The notes: generated from the letters alone by a model not told the origin. 64,000 nucleotides of DNA from Oscillatoria nigro-viridis PCC 7112 (GCF_000317475.1 NC_019731.1:1-64000), one strand, 5' to 3'; shown: positions 18,801-30,000, numbered from the stretch's first letter. A program made the numbers and translations.

Positions 18801-21768
18801 GCTTTCGATGTTGAGGAAATGATTAAAACTCTGGACAATCCCGGTCAATTCAAAATTGATAGTCTTGACAGGGGTGTTAAGTCTCCTTTCTTCAATGCTA
18901 CTACGGCGAGGTCTGTGACTGCGGTTGATTTCACAAGGGTTCCTATTGATGATATAAATCCGGCTATTAGTATTGCTGCTGACTATGGGATTCTTCAGGA
19001 GAATCGACCTGCTAATCAGTTTACTTATGGGGTGCCGTTGGGTACAACACGCGCACCAGTCGGTACTGGAGGCAATTTACGGGATTTGAGTTCTGCACCG
19101 ACTGACTGGCTGGATTTGAAGGGGCCTGGTGCAACGACAAGTGACCTGACTCCGACTTTTCAATGGCAGTTTGCTCCGGGTTGGGAGGATGTGAAAGAAG
19201 TTAATCTTTTTGTCAGTACCTTCGATAAAGGGGAGGGTTTATTGCCCTGGGATAAGGTTGTCGATTTATCAGATTCGGCACTCCTTCCCGGATTCTCGGA
19301 AACACAAAAGCGTCAACTTCTTTCTAAGCCTTGGAACGGTTATGACGATTTCAATCCAAACCGGATTCTGACTGCGACTTGGAAGAAAGATACTGGCAAG
19401 TGGTACGGCCATGACGGGATTACGCCTCTTGACCAACCTTTAAATGACCCCGCAAATACTAGCACTAACTTCACGCTACCGAGGAGTCTTACTGCGGGGC
19501 AGAACTACAATTTTGCTGTTGAAGCTGTGAGTAATAGCGGCGCTGTGACCAAAGATTTGGGGCAGTTTCAAACCATACCTCCTGTTAGCAACAGTCCTTT
19601 CAGCAGCGTGAGTGTGTTGACTCATGGTTTTACACTTTTGCCTAACCAGTCTGGGATTCCTGATTCCTTTTTCCAAATGGCCAACAAAATTGCCACTGTT
19701 AGCGGCAATACACCGGAAAACAGCGGGTTAATTATGCGCTACGACAAGCCTACAGGCAACTGGATTCCTATAGATTTACAGGGACGGGTGATAACTGATT
19801 TGACCGAGGGGCTTAAGACCAGCGAAACAGCTTATTTATCAACTTTGGCAAATAACTTAAAAGCCGGGGTATTTATAGATGGAAAGGAGATTAAATACCT
19901 CAACAATAACAAACCGTTAGTGTTGCTGACAGAATGGTCGTTGGACAGAGAATCTGTCATTCCTGACGTTGGCTTTTCTGAGGGCGCGGCTGATGCTTTG
20001 TTTGCTTCTATGGTGCAGTTGGATTTGGCATTAGGGGGTAAGGTTGGAGAGTATGAAAACAATCAACTCCAGCGGTTGTACGACAGCCAAGGGAAGCTGA
20101 TTCGCCAGCAGGGGGATTTGTTCAATTCGCCCATGCACTTCATGGGCTTCAGTCGGGGTACTGTTGTCAATAGCGAAATCGTACAGCGTTTAGGGACTTT
20201 CTTCCCCCAAGCGGGCGGCAAATCTATGGCTGACCGAGACCTCCAAATGACAACAATCGACCCGCACGATTTTTATCAACCTAGTTTGAATTTACAATTA
20301 CCGAACTTTATCAGCACAAATTTCAGCGATTTCTACGAACCCAAAGTTCAGGTTTGGAATAATGTGACATGGGCTGATAATTATTATCAGACTGTGGCTG
20401 ACCCGAATGGTGGTACTGCTACTCCTAACGGTCGTTCTTTGAGTCAACTTCCACAAGAGGAGTTGAATAAGAATCCGAAACCTGCTGGACTGAATTTTCC
20501 TAAAGCTACTAATGGCGATACTTTAGGGAAAGCAGACCGAGAGATTTTACTCGGTACTCGTGAGGGGGAACCAGGTCGGATAAATAGTCGGATTGGGTTT
20601 ACTAAGGATGATGGTATTGGGGGGACACACAAGCGAGCATTTGGATGGTATGCTGGGACGGTTGATTTAGACCTGGAGGAAGTTTTACTTCAGTATCCTC
20701 ATGTGGAGGCCTCTGAGAATCCTCAAGCAGTTAACGATATGTTGGGTAAAATGGGTTTACCCGAAATGTTCGATCCGAATTTCCCGGCAGCTAAACCTTG
20801 GTATGATAATGGCAATGGTGAAGGGGTTGGTGAGGGTTGGTTTTATTCTGTTTTGGGTGGAGGTAAAGAGCAACGGACGTTTAGTTCTGTTGGGCGCGTG
20901 CCGGTGAGTTTTGATAATACTCTTTCTGCTGGTATGCGGGGGGATTATGCGGTTCCTACTCTGTTTAATGGGAATTTTGACCAGTTTATTCCTAATAAGA
21001 GTGATGCTGAAAATTTGGGTCGGAATACTATCTCTCAGGAAATTCCTGGGTGGTCTTTCCACAATAGTGCCACATCAAAGTTGGCAGACCCCACGAAGCA
21101 TTTAGTAGATTGGAAAGCCATCGCTTCGTTGAATATTCCCTACACTTATCCCAATGGAAAGCAAGTACCAGGAACCTCGTTTTTGGAGCGCATGGGCATC
21201 AATAGCGATCCTGATTTCTCTAACTATGCTCTGGAATTAAAGGGTGGTGACAGCATTACCCACAACCGCTTTGTTGTACCCGATTGGGGTGCATTGCGGT
21301 TCAACATTCATGTTCCCAAAGAAGCAGCAGACCGAGGTAATAGGCTGAAAGTTACTCTCACCGATACGGCTTCGGGTGAAGAAATAACTGAAAGTATTCT
21401 TCTGAATGAAGCTAATTTCACAACAGGAACATCAGACTCTTTTTACAACAATGACCTTGCAAAGGATGCTGCCCGAAAACTAGGTTATGCGACTAGAGGG
21501 TTTGAGACTTTTAATGTATTTGACACTTTCTATGAAGGGTCAAGCCAACAAAAAGAATTAGATAAGTTCCGAGGTAAAACAGCAATGCTCAAGTTTGAAT
21601 TGGAAGGTAGCGAAGCGGTTTACTTGGATGATGTCTTCTTCAAGAGTAGTTCTCTCAGGTTTGGGGAACCGACACCAAAGGATGGCAGCAGTCCAGCAAG
21701 GTATAGCGGTGCTGCTTATGATGGGAATCTCTATAAAGACAATTTGCTGATTGAAAAACCGCAGTATA
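12843..21768 (+). CDS. Giant modular polymorphic-toxin-like protein, exon 1
   Basis: GTG 12843 with AGGAG upstream. Domains in order, with approximate residues: 1-740, Thr/Ser/Pro/Glu-rich low complexity with no Sec signal peptide; 750-960, DUF4114 with a calcium-type acidic loop, SPPNSDRDYNDLIF; 967-1062, cadherin/VCBS-like (ATDAEGDPLTI, FDFLASDAFG); 1063-1250, two Big-like domains; 1290-1430, ZU5-like segment (IPPGAL); 1620-2040, YVTN-type beta-propeller; 2253-2480, alpha/beta-hydrolase-like module (VLTHGFTLLPNQSG and nucleophile elbow GFSRG with Ser2437); 2700-2940, beta-rich segment. The frame would stop at 21831-21833 inside the intron (2996 aa). With the intron removed it continues into a nuclease tip: 8926 + 806 nt gives 3243 aa. 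Secretion route unknown. Confidence 0.8.
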
Positions 21769-24343
21769 GTGCGATTCGTTCAGTCGAAACCGAGAAATTG
21801 GGGGATGACTGGCTTCTACAGGGTAATCCATGAGGATTGAGTTCGCACTTTAATCCCTTGTAGATGACAACTTCATAACCTTGCAGGTGAGCGTTAGTAT
21901 CCTAGAAAACGATAAGTCCTGCCCCTCAGACGTAGAGGTGAAAGCATATCTCCCACTGTAGAGACTAGCCATCAATCGGTGAAGCGGAGATAAAAGCGGA
22001 AAGAGCCACTAGCCTAAAAGTGGTATCCCGTGAGCAAGTTCCTACGGATAGCAAATGCGAAGTCACTGCCTGAATCACCGTTACGGCGAACCAGCGAAAT
22101 AAGGCTTTATGCGCTGGTAGTCCCAAAAGGGCATTAGTACAGGGTGGTATGAGAATTTTGCCCGACATACCTACGTTACCCAAAAACTCGGTGAAGAGGT
22201 GACATCCTAACGGAACAGACCAATGGTTATGAGGAACGAAGTAACCCACCTGATTACTCTCGAAGAGGTCGAATACTTCGAGCAGTCAGCTAAGACGAAA
22301 CATCTGGACTTCCAGGTAACAGGTGGTAGAGATTGAGTCAAAAGCCAACGCCTCACTGCAATGGTGAGGATATGCTAACGGACTTACGGTAATACGGATG
22401 GTATAGCTACAAGTAGCAATGAATATGTTATGAACACGGTAGAAAACCGATGTATGAATGGAACGATATCAACTGGCGAAAGCTAGAGCGTAACGTTTTT
22501 AAATTGCAAAAGCGGATATATCAAGCGTCTAATCGTGGTGATGTCAAGCTAGTACGCAGACTCCAGAAACTGTTGATAAGTTCTTGGGCAGCAAAAGCAT
22601 TATCGGTTCGTCGGGTAACACAAGATAATCAAGGAAAGAAGACGGCAGGCGTGGACGGTGTTAAATCGCTGACCCCAAAGCAACGTCTCGCACTGATAGA
22701 TAAAATATCATTGGGTTCAAAGGTTAAGCCAACACGCCGAGTTTGGATACCCAAACCAGGGACAGATGAGGAAAGACCGTTAGGCATACCGACAATGGAA
22801 GACCGAGCCTTGCAAGCGTTAGTCAAACTGGTGTTAGAACCAGAATGGGAAGCGCGATTTGAACCTAACTCATACGGGTTCAGACCAGGACGCTCGTGCC
22901 ACGATGCAATAGGAGCAATATTCAGTGCGGTAAGTCAGAAATCAAAATATGTGCTGGATGCCGATATCAGTAAATGCTTCGACCGCATTAACCATGATGT
23001 ACTTCTCTCAAAATTAAATACCTATCCTACCCTACGGAGACAAATCCGGGCTTGGTTAAAAGCTGGTGTTATGGATGGAAACAAGCTGTTCCCAACTGAT
23101 GAAGGGACACCACAGGGCGGGGTGATTTCACCTCTACTTGCCAATGTCGCCTTACATGGGATTGAGGAATTGATTATGGGTTTAGCCCCAAAATTCGAGA
23201 TGAGAGACTCTCGTGGTCATACTTATGGATTACGAGACAAAATCAAATCGATTTCACTGATACGATATGCGGACGATTTCGTAGTTCTCCATGAGGATGT
23301 AGAAGTTGTGAAGCTGTGTAAGGTTGAGATAGAGAAGTGGTTAAGTGACATTGGGTTAGAATTAAAGCCGAGTAAAACAAGATTAGCCCACACCCTGAAT
23401 AAACTAGATGATGAAAAACCTGGATTTAACTTTCTAGGATTCAACATCAGGCAGTTTCCAGTAGGAAAACACAACTCAAGTAAGGGAACTAGAGGCACTT
23501 TATTGGGCTTTAAAACTATTATCAGCCCTAGCAAGGAAAGTCAGAAAAGGCACTACAGAAAAGTTGCGGAAGTAATAAATAAATCGCGTGGGTTAAACCA
23601 AGCGACTTTAATAAAAAATCTCAATCCTATCATTAGGGGTTGGTGTAACTACTTCTCAACAGTCGTCAGCAAGAAAATATTTGATAGGCTGTGGCACTTA
23701 GTGGTTTGGAAGCTTCTCAAATGGGGTCGCCATCGTCATAGGAACAAGGGCAGAGGATGGACACGCCTTAAATACTTCAAAACCGTAGAAGGCAATAACT
23801 GGGTGTTCGCAACCGGAGAGGGTAACAATCCTCTAAAGCTCATACAACATAGTTCCACTGAAATAAAGCGCTATGTAAAAGTAAAAGGGATGGCATCACC
23901 CTATGACGGTGACTGGATATATTGGAGTTCAAGAATGGGAGTACACCCAGAAATACCCGTAAGAGTAGCCAAACTACTCAAGCGACAAAAAGGGAAATGC
24001 GCTCACTGCGATAACTACTTCAAAGATGGAGATTCGATAGAGGTTGACCACATCGCCCCCAAATCGAAAGGTGGAAAGGAATCGTATGATAATTGGCAGC
24101 TACTCCATCGACATTGCCACGACACAAAGACTGCCAATGATGGCAGTCTTGGTAACAAATCTAGCTGCAAAAGTGCTAAACCTAAGCCACCAGTGGAACC
24201 AAGCCTTTGGGCTTGGGAAAACGATATGTTGGTAATGACGTACTGATGACAACAGCCGTTTTATTGAGGAGCGGAATGATGGGAAACTATCACGTTCCGT
24301 TTTGGAGAGCAGTGGAGGAGGCGACTCCTTCACTGACTTTAAT
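21769..24343 (+). mobile_element. Group II intron, ORF-containing, 2575 bp
   Basis: The 5' end is GTGCGATTCG (consensus GTGYG). The 3' part carries a domain V-like hairpin around 24270-24305 (GAGCGGAATGATGGGAAACT to CGTTCCGTTTTGGAG). Domain VI is GGAGGCGACTCCTTCACTGA and the intron ends ...CTTTAAT, giving the AY terminus. The boundaries were fixed by frame and homology: joining ...CCGCAGTATA to CTCTGTCTTACAACGG gives IEKPQY-T-LSYNGTGN, which parallels IERPQY-S-LSYNNETK in copy 2, and makes one open frame. The element encodes its own maturase. Structural domains I-III (21834-22440) were not folded. Confidence 0.85.
22450..24246 (+). CDS. ltrA: Group II intron reverse transcriptase/maturase with HNH domain
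   Basis: 598 aa, typical length. The reverse transcriptase domain occupies about residues 40-350, with PTRRVWIPKPGTDEERPLGI (RT1-2), YGFRPGRSCHDA (RT3), FDRINHD (RT4), GTPQGGVISPLLANV (RT4-5) and the catalytic YADD at 273-276. Domain X (NLNPIIRGWCNYFSTV) is at about 395-430. The C-terminal HNH nuclease (about 517-565) has CAHC, EVDHIAPKSKGG and LLHRHCHD. All catalytic residues are visible, so the protein should be active for splicing and retrohoming. HNH plus this domain X style fits the chloroplast-like (CL) class common in cyanobacteria. The gene lies in intron domain IV. Confidence 0.93.
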   Translation: MYEWNDINWRKLERNVFKLQKRIYQASNRGDVKLVRRLQKLLISSWAAKALSVRRVTQDNQGKKTAGVDGVKSLTPKQRLALIDKISLGSKVKPTRRVWIPKPGTDEERPLGIPTMEDRALQALVKLVLEPEWEARFEPNSYGFRPGRSCHDAIGAIFSAVSQKSKYVLDADISKCFDRINHDVLLSKLNTYPTLRRQIRAWLKAGVMDGNKLFPTDEGTPQGGVISPLLANVALHGIEELIMGLAPKFEMRDSRGHTYGLRDKIKSISLIRYADDFVVLHEDVEVVKLCKVEIEKWLSDIGLELKPSKTRLAHTLNKLDDEKPGFNFLGFNIRQFPVGKHNSSKGTRGTLLGFKTIISPSKESQKRHYRKVAEVINKSRGLNQATLIKNLNPIIRGWCNYFSTVVSKKIFDRLWHLVVWKLLKWGRHRHRNKGRGWTRLKYFKTVEGNNWVFATGEGNNPLKLIQHSSTEIKRYVKVKGMASPYDGDWIYWSSRMGVHPEIPVRVAKLLKRQKGKCAHCDNYFKDGDSIEVDHIAPKSKGGKESYDNWQLLHRHCHDTKTANDGSLGNKSSCKSAKPKPPVEPSLWAWENDMLVMTY

Positions 24344-25149
24344 CTCTGTCTTACAACGGTACTGGAAACATACCTAACTGGGCTAGTTTCCAGATCGATA
24401 AATCATCGATATATTTGCCAGGTGAGCCTAATCCTACTGAGCGATCTTTTATTATAGACAAAAGCCTTCCACCCAATTTTAATCGGGTAAGTAGTAATGA
24501 TTACGATAGCGCAGTCCCCTTGGGTTACGTTCAAGGTCATCAAACACCTCTAGCAGCTCGCAGCATTACGATAAAAGACAAGAGAGCTGTCAATCTGATG
24601 ACTAATATCGTTCCACAACAAAAGGAGCATAATAGCACAAACTTGTGGGAGAAATTTGAAAACTACGGGCAAGATTTTGCACTAAACGGTAAAGAAGTCT
24701 ATGTCATTAATGGCATTGATGGAATCAAGGATAGTTTTGATGCGGGCGGTAAAGCTATTCAAATTCCTGCTAATTTATGGAAAGTAATGCTGGTTTTGGA
24801 TAAGCCTGATGCAGACCCCAGCACAACTCCCGCATATGCGGTTGGTTTTTATTATCCAAATCAAGACCCTGGTAACGTTGCCACAAAGTGGAGAAATAAG
24901 GATTGGAGTAAGATAGAGGATCGCACTCAACGTCCCATCTGGTCTCTTGAAGAAATAGAAAACCAGATCGGTTACAATTTATTCCCTCTTCTTCCTCAAG
25001 AAATAAAACAAGAGATCAAAGATGTCAAATACATCTTTCCCAGTCGAAAATCTATTGAAAAGACTTGGGGTAGCCTTCCTTGGAAATCAAATCCACCCCC
25101 ACCTCCAGAAGACCCTACAGATCCAGAAGAGGAATCTGAGAGTGAATAA
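24344..25149 (+). CDS. Giant protein exon 2: DNA/RNA non-specific endonuclease tip
   Basis: Continues exon 1 after intron removal (the first two bases complete a split Thr codon), 267 residues to TAA 25147-25149. NIPNWASFQIDKSSIYLP leads into a NUC1/EndA-type beta-beta-alpha-metal nuclease: GYVQGHQTP carries the catalytic His (residue 3041 of the spliced protein) and MTNIVPQQKEHN supplies the metal-site Asn region. The usual DRGH box is diverged (VQGH). The tail is Pro/Glu-rich. An isolated start (TTG 24415) would omit part of the fold, so the in-frame spliced reading is preferred. The role as a nuclease toxin tip is inferred from position at the C-terminus of a giant scaffold. Confidence 0.75.
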
Positions 25150-25177
25150 TTGATAGAGGTTTTCCGATGAGTGTAGC

Positions 25178-25212
25178 AAAAAACCAGGCTTCTCCAAGAA
25201 GCCTGGTTTTTT
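25178..25212. terminator. Bidirectional intrinsic terminator
   Basis: AAAAAACCAGGCTTCT (25178-25193) pairs perfectly with AGAAGCCTGGTTTTTT (25197-25212) around a 3-nt loop. It gives a strong stem with a U-run on either strand, placed between the convergent giant gene and pentapeptide gene 1. Confidence 0.9.
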
Positions 25213-25246
25213 ATCCCCACTTTGTATTGTCTGGAACTGAAAACTT

Positions 25247-26065
25247 TTATATTAGCTCATTGGATTGTTCAGGCATACAATTATCATTACGGATGCTACC
25301 ATCAGGCATGATAGTCTTACATAAGATAGCTTCTTCAAACCCTTTCCCCATGAGCCTAACCTTCTTTGCCATCAGACTAGGTTCTGGCTGAACCCCCATC
25401 AGATTAGCGTGACTGAGATTTGAACCATCAAACGATGTTTCATCCATAATTGCACCACTAAAGTTAGCTCCAGTAAGATCGGAATTTTCAAACCCTGTTT
25501 GATGTAGCATGGTGTTACTTAGGTTTGTGCCAATTAGAGTCGCTTCATAAAAACCAGCTTCAGTGATATCTGAATTACTGAGGTCGGCTCCGTTGAGGTT
25601 AGTGTTTTCACAGTGGATCCCACATAAACAACCATTTTTCAAATTAGCTCCACTGAGGTTGGCATCAGTTAAGTCAGCGGAGTCCAAATTTGCGTTTTGT
25701 AAGCAGGCACTACTTAGATTAGCTTTACTCAAGTCAGCCCCTCCAAAGAAAGCTTCTCTCAAGTTTGCACCACTCAAATTAGCATTAATCAACTGAGCGC
25801 CACCCAAGTTAGCATCGCTTAAGTTAGCATTGTTCAAGTTAGCATCGCTCAAGTCAATACAATTTAAATTAGCATTGCTCAAGTTAGCACCACTAAAGTT
25901 AGCATTAATCAAGTCAGCATAACTAAAGTTAGCATTAATCAGATTGGCATTGCTGAGATCGATATCAATGAGATGAGCCTTGTTCAAATCGACACCACTC
26001 AAATCAACGCCCGCAAAATCTCTTTCTCCAGCAGCATACCGTCGGAGCAATTCTTCAGCGTTCAT
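25247..26065 (-). CDS. Pentapeptide-repeat protein 1 (candidate immunity protein)
   Basis: 272 aa. The N-terminus MNAEELLRRYAAGERDFAGV is the ELLxxYAAGxRDF cap common in cyanobacterial pentapeptide proteins. Residues about 18-215 are A(D/N)LxX repeats (NANLINANFSYADLINANFS), which form a right-handed quadrilateral beta-helix. The last 45 residues (MAKKVRLMGKGFEEAILCKT) are not repeats. It is convergent with the giant gene and shares its terminator. Pentapeptide proteins such as Qnr/MfpA mimic DNA, so protection against the neighbouring nuclease tip is plausible; that is inference. Its C-terminal third is nearly identical to that of the next gene. Confidence 0.85.
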   Translation of the reverse strand: MNAEELLRRYAAGERDFAGVDLSGVDLNKAHLIDIDLSNANLINANFSYADLINANFSGANLSNANLNCIDLSDANLNNANLSDANLGGAQLINANLSGANLREAFFGGADLSKANLSSACLQNANLDSADLTDANLSGANLKNGCLCGIHCENTNLNGADLSNSDITEAGFYEATLIGTNLSNTMLHQTGFENSDLTGANFSGAIMDETSFDGSNLSHANLMGVQPEPSLMAKKVRLMGKGFEEAILCKTIMPDGSIRNDNCMPEQSNELI

Positions 26066-26197
26066 AAATTATCTATTCAATTAATTTAACTTCTGAATTA
26101 TAGTACAATCATCCTCTGACCTGACTCCGAACGAAACAGAAATATGATGGATATTCAAACGGAGGGTATATCTGTTTTCAGCAATGTTTAGCATTCA
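26066..26197. promoter_or_regulatory. Upstream region of pentapeptide gene 1 with cassette scar
   Basis: Read on the plus strand, TATAGTACAATCATCCTCTG followed by ACCTGACTCCGA stands here. The same words stand upstream of pentapeptide gene 2 (27030-27060), and TGACCTGACTCCGA also occurs inside giant copy 1 (about 19142-19155). So this short region contains a remnant of the giant gene next to a duplicated promoter region. Confidence 0.5.
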
Positions 26198-26995
26198 TCA
26201 AGCTGTACAATTATCATTGCGAACGCTACCATCAGGCATGATAGTTTTACATAAGATAGCTTCTTCAAACCCTTTCCCCATGAGCCTAACCTTCTTTGCC
26301 ATCAGACTAGGTTCTGGCTGAACCCCCATCAGATTAGCGTGACTGAGATTTGAACCATCAAACGATGTTTCATCCATAATTGCACCACTAAAGTTAGCTC
26401 CAGTAAGATCGGAATTTTCAAACCCTGTTTGATGTAGCATGGTGTTACTTAGGTTTGTGCCAATTAGAGTCGCTTCATAAAAACCAGCTTCACCGAGGTC
26501 TGCATCGCTGAGGTCGGCTCCAGTGAGATTTGTGTTTTCACAGTTGAGGCGAGATAAAAAACCATTTTTCAAATTAGCTCCACTGAGGTTGGCATCAGTC
26601 GCGTCAGCATAGTGCAAAGTTGCATTTTCTAAGCAGGCATTACTTAGATTGGCTCCACTCAAGTCAGCCCCTTCCAACCAAGCTCCTTTCAAGTTAGCAT
26701 CACTGAAGTTAGCATTAATCAACTGAGCACCATCCAAGTTAGCCTCGCTCAAGTTAGCATTGCTCAAGTTAGCATTAATCAAGTCAATACAACGCAAGTT
26801 AGCATTGGTCGAGTTAGCATTGCTCAAGTCAGCACCACTCAAGTCAGCATAACTCAAGTTAGCATTAATCAGATTGGCATTGGCGAGATTGATATCAAGG
26901 AGATTTGCCTTGTTCAAATCGACATTACTCAAGTCAACCTCAGCAAAGTCTCTATCCCCACTGGCATACCGTCTGAGCAATTCTTCAGCGTTCAT
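26198..26995 (-). CDS. Pentapeptide-repeat protein 2
   Basis: 265 aa, MNAEELLRRYASGDRDFAEV cap, then A(D/N)LxX repeats to about residue 220, then the same non-repeat tail as protein 1 (VQPEPSLMAKKVRLMGKGFE). The final 95 or so residues are almost identical to protein 1, while the middle differs in many repeat coils, including LEGADLSGANLSNACLENAT. The pair therefore arose by duplication and the tail was kept identical by recent duplication or gene conversion. It lies immediately upstream of, and divergent from, orphan module copy 2. A function as immunity protein is inferred only from the setting. Confidence 0.85.
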   Translation of the reverse strand: MNAEELLRRYASGDRDFAEVDLSNVDLNKANLLDINLANANLINANLSYADLSGADLSNANSTNANLRCIDLINANLSNANLSEANLDGAQLINANFSDANLKGAWLEGADLSGANLSNACLENATLHYADATDANLSGANLKNGFLSRLNCENTNLTGADLSDADLGEAGFYEATLIGTNLSNTMLHQTGFENSDLTGANFSGAIMDETSFDGSNLSHANLMGVQPEPSLMAKKVRLMGKGFEEAILCKTIMPDGSVRNDNCTA

Positions 26996-27047
26996 AAATT
27001 ATCTAGTCAATGAGTTTCACTTCTCAATTATAGTACAATCATCCTCT

Positions 27048-30000
27048 GACCTGACTCCTACTTTTCAATGGCAGTTTGCTCCGGGTTGGGAGGATGTGAA
27101 AGAGGTCAATCTTTTTGTCAGTACCTTCGAGCAAGGGAAGGGTTTATTGCCCTGGGATAAAGTTGTCGATTTATCGGATTCGGCACTCCTTCCCGGATTC
27201 TCGGAAACACAAAAGCGCGAACTTCTCTCTAAGCCTTGGAACGGTTATGACGATTTCAATCCCAACCGGATTCTGACAGCGACTTGGAAGAAAGATACTA
27301 ACAAGTGGTACGGCCATGACGGGATTACGCCTCTCGACCAACCTTTAAATGACCCCGCAAATACTAGCACTAACTTCACGCTACCTCAGAGTCTTACTGC
27401 GGGGCAGAACTACAATTTTGCTGTTGAATCTGTGAGTAATAGCGGCGCTGTGACCAAAGATTTTGGGCAGTTTAAAACCCTACCTCCTGTTAGCAACAGT
27501 CCTTTCAGCAGCGTGAGTGTGTTGACTCATGGTTTTACACTTTTGCCTAACCAGTCTGGGATTCCTGATTCCTTTTTCCAAATGGCCAACAAAATTGCCA
27601 CTGTTAGCGGCAATACACCGGAAAACAGCGGGTTAATTATGCGCTACGACAAGCCTACAGGCAACTGGATTCCTATAGATTTACAGGGACGGGTGATAAC
27701 TGATTTGACCGAGGGGCTTAAGACCAGCGAAACAGCTTATTTATCAACTTTGGCAAATAACTTAAAAGCCGGGGTATTTATAGATGGAAAGGAGATTAAA
27801 TACCTCAACAATAACAAACCGTTAGTGTTGCTGACAGAATGGTCGTTGGACAGAGAATCTGTCATTCCTGACGTTGGCTTTTCTGAGGGCGCGGCTGATG
27901 CTTTGTTTGCTTCTATGGTGCAGTTGGATTTGGCATTAGGGGGTAAGGTTGGAGAGTACGAAAACAATCAACTCCAGCGGTTGTACGACAGCCAAGGAAA
28001 CCTGATTCGCCAGCAGGGGGATTTGTTCAATTCGCCCATGCACTTCATGGGCTTCAGTCGGGGGACGGTTGTCAATAGCGAAATCGTACAGCGTTTGGGA
28101 ACTTTCTTCCCCCAAGCTGGTGGAACATCTATGGCTAACCGAGACCTCCAGATGACAACAATCGACCCGCACGATTTCTACCAACCTAGTTTGAATTTAC
28201 GATTGCCGGGCTTTATAGAAACAAATTTCAGCGATTTCTACGAACCCAAAATTCAGGTTTGGAATAATGTTACGTTTGCTGATAACTATTATCAGACTGT
28301 GGCTGACCCGAATGGTGGTACTGCTACTCCTAACGGTCGTTCTTTGAGTCAACTTCCACAAGAGGAGTTGGATAAGAATCCCAAACCTGCTGGACTGAAT
28401 TTTCCTAAAGCGTCGGGCGATACTTTAGGGAAGGCAGACCGAGAGATTTTACTCGGTACTCGTAATGGGGAACCAGATCGGATAAATAGTCGGATTGGGT
28501 TTACTAAGGATGATAGTATTGGAGGGACGCACAAGCGAGCATTTGGATGGTATGCTGGGACGGTTGATTTAGACCTGGAGGAAGTTTTACTTCAGTATCC
28601 TCATGTGGAGGCCTCTGAGAATCCTCAAGCAGTTAACGATATGTTGGGTAAAATGGGTTTACCCGAAATGTTCGATCCGAATTTCCCGGCAGCTAAACCT
28701 TGGTATGATAATGGCAATGGTGAAGGGGTTGGTGAGGGTTGGTTTTATTCTGTTTTGGGTGGAGGTAAAGAGCAGCGTCAGTATAGCCCTACTGGGCGCG
28801 TTCCGGTGAGTTTTGATAATACTCTTTCTGCTGGTATGCGGGGAGATTACGCGGTTCCTACTCTGTTTAATGGCAATTTTGACCAGTTTATTCCGAATAA
28901 GAGTGTGGCTGAAGATTTCGGTCGAAATGCTATTTCTCAGGTCCTACCCGGCTGGTCTTTTCATAATAATTCGCCACAAGTTACTCAAGGTTCTACAAGC
29001 AATTTATTGACGGTAGAAAACTTAGTTGATTGGCGTCAAGTTGGCTCTTTACAAAAACATCGTGAAAAGTTGGGTTACGATGGTTCTCGACCTAATTATG
29101 CGTTAGAACTCGGCTCTGATGAAAGTATTACACATAACCGTTTTGTGGTACCTGACTGGGGAGTCTTGCGCTTTGACCTGCACGTACCCAATCCGGGTAA
29201 TGGCAAACTAAAAGTATTTATCAAAGAAGCTAACGCCGATGGATGGACAGAATTAAATTCTGTTGATTTAAGCCTAGCTGACGATCCGCATACGCTCAAT
29301 CCCAATGACAATAATCAGTATGTACGCAAGAATGCAATTGGCTACTATGATTTTAAAGACGGTCAATATAGCGATCCGTACAGTTATAAACTTTCATATG
29401 CCAGAGAAGGTTTTGAAACTTTTCATTTAGATGTGCCAAATCATCTGCGCGGTAAGCCAGCTTTACTGAAGTTTGAATTAGAAGGAAATAGCCTGGTTTA
29501 TCTGGATGATGTATTTTTTAAAAGCGCTCATTTGAAGCTCGACAATCCAGATAATGCTCGACCTGATGCCTCAAAAAATACCAACAACTATCTCATTGAA
29601 AGACCGCAATATTCCTTGTCTTACAACAACGAAACTAAAGGTGCTAACTGGGTTAGCTGGCAATTAAATAAAGCATGGCTGGGAGATGTTCGACGCCAGC
29701 GCATTACCGGGGAACCTAACAACCCAGATCATCCATACGTGGAACAAGTTCCGATTGTAAGCTACGGAAATAGCTATGGAAGAAATTATCCCCCTGGCTT
29801 TGACGATGGAGGGTTAGATAGTAATTTTCCCCAAAGTCCTGACCAGGTTCGACCAGTTGATGCTACTTTCAGCCCTTATGACATAAATAATGGTAATGTA
29901 GTAGTTTATCCTTGGGTACCCGATGGGTTGCTACCTGCTAATTGGGTGCGAACTCAGGGAGGTGACTATCGGAATAATACGTTGTATGTACCGGGCGGGT

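Noticed and set aside
12843-21833. Giant gene ending naturally at 21833
   Set aside because: The last 20 codons are intron sequence starting at GTGCG; copy 2 continues with a nuclease domain at this place.
24415-25149. Independent nuclease gene starting at TTG 24415
   Set aside because: The frame continues upstream to the intron 3' end with homology to copy 2, so it is exon 2 of the giant gene; no ribosome-binding site precedes the TTG.
26874-27047. N-terminal extension of giant copy 2 (MALARLISRRFALFKSTLL)
   Set aside because: It is the shadow of the pentapeptide repeats of gene 2 on the other strand; homology to copy 1 begins only at 27047.
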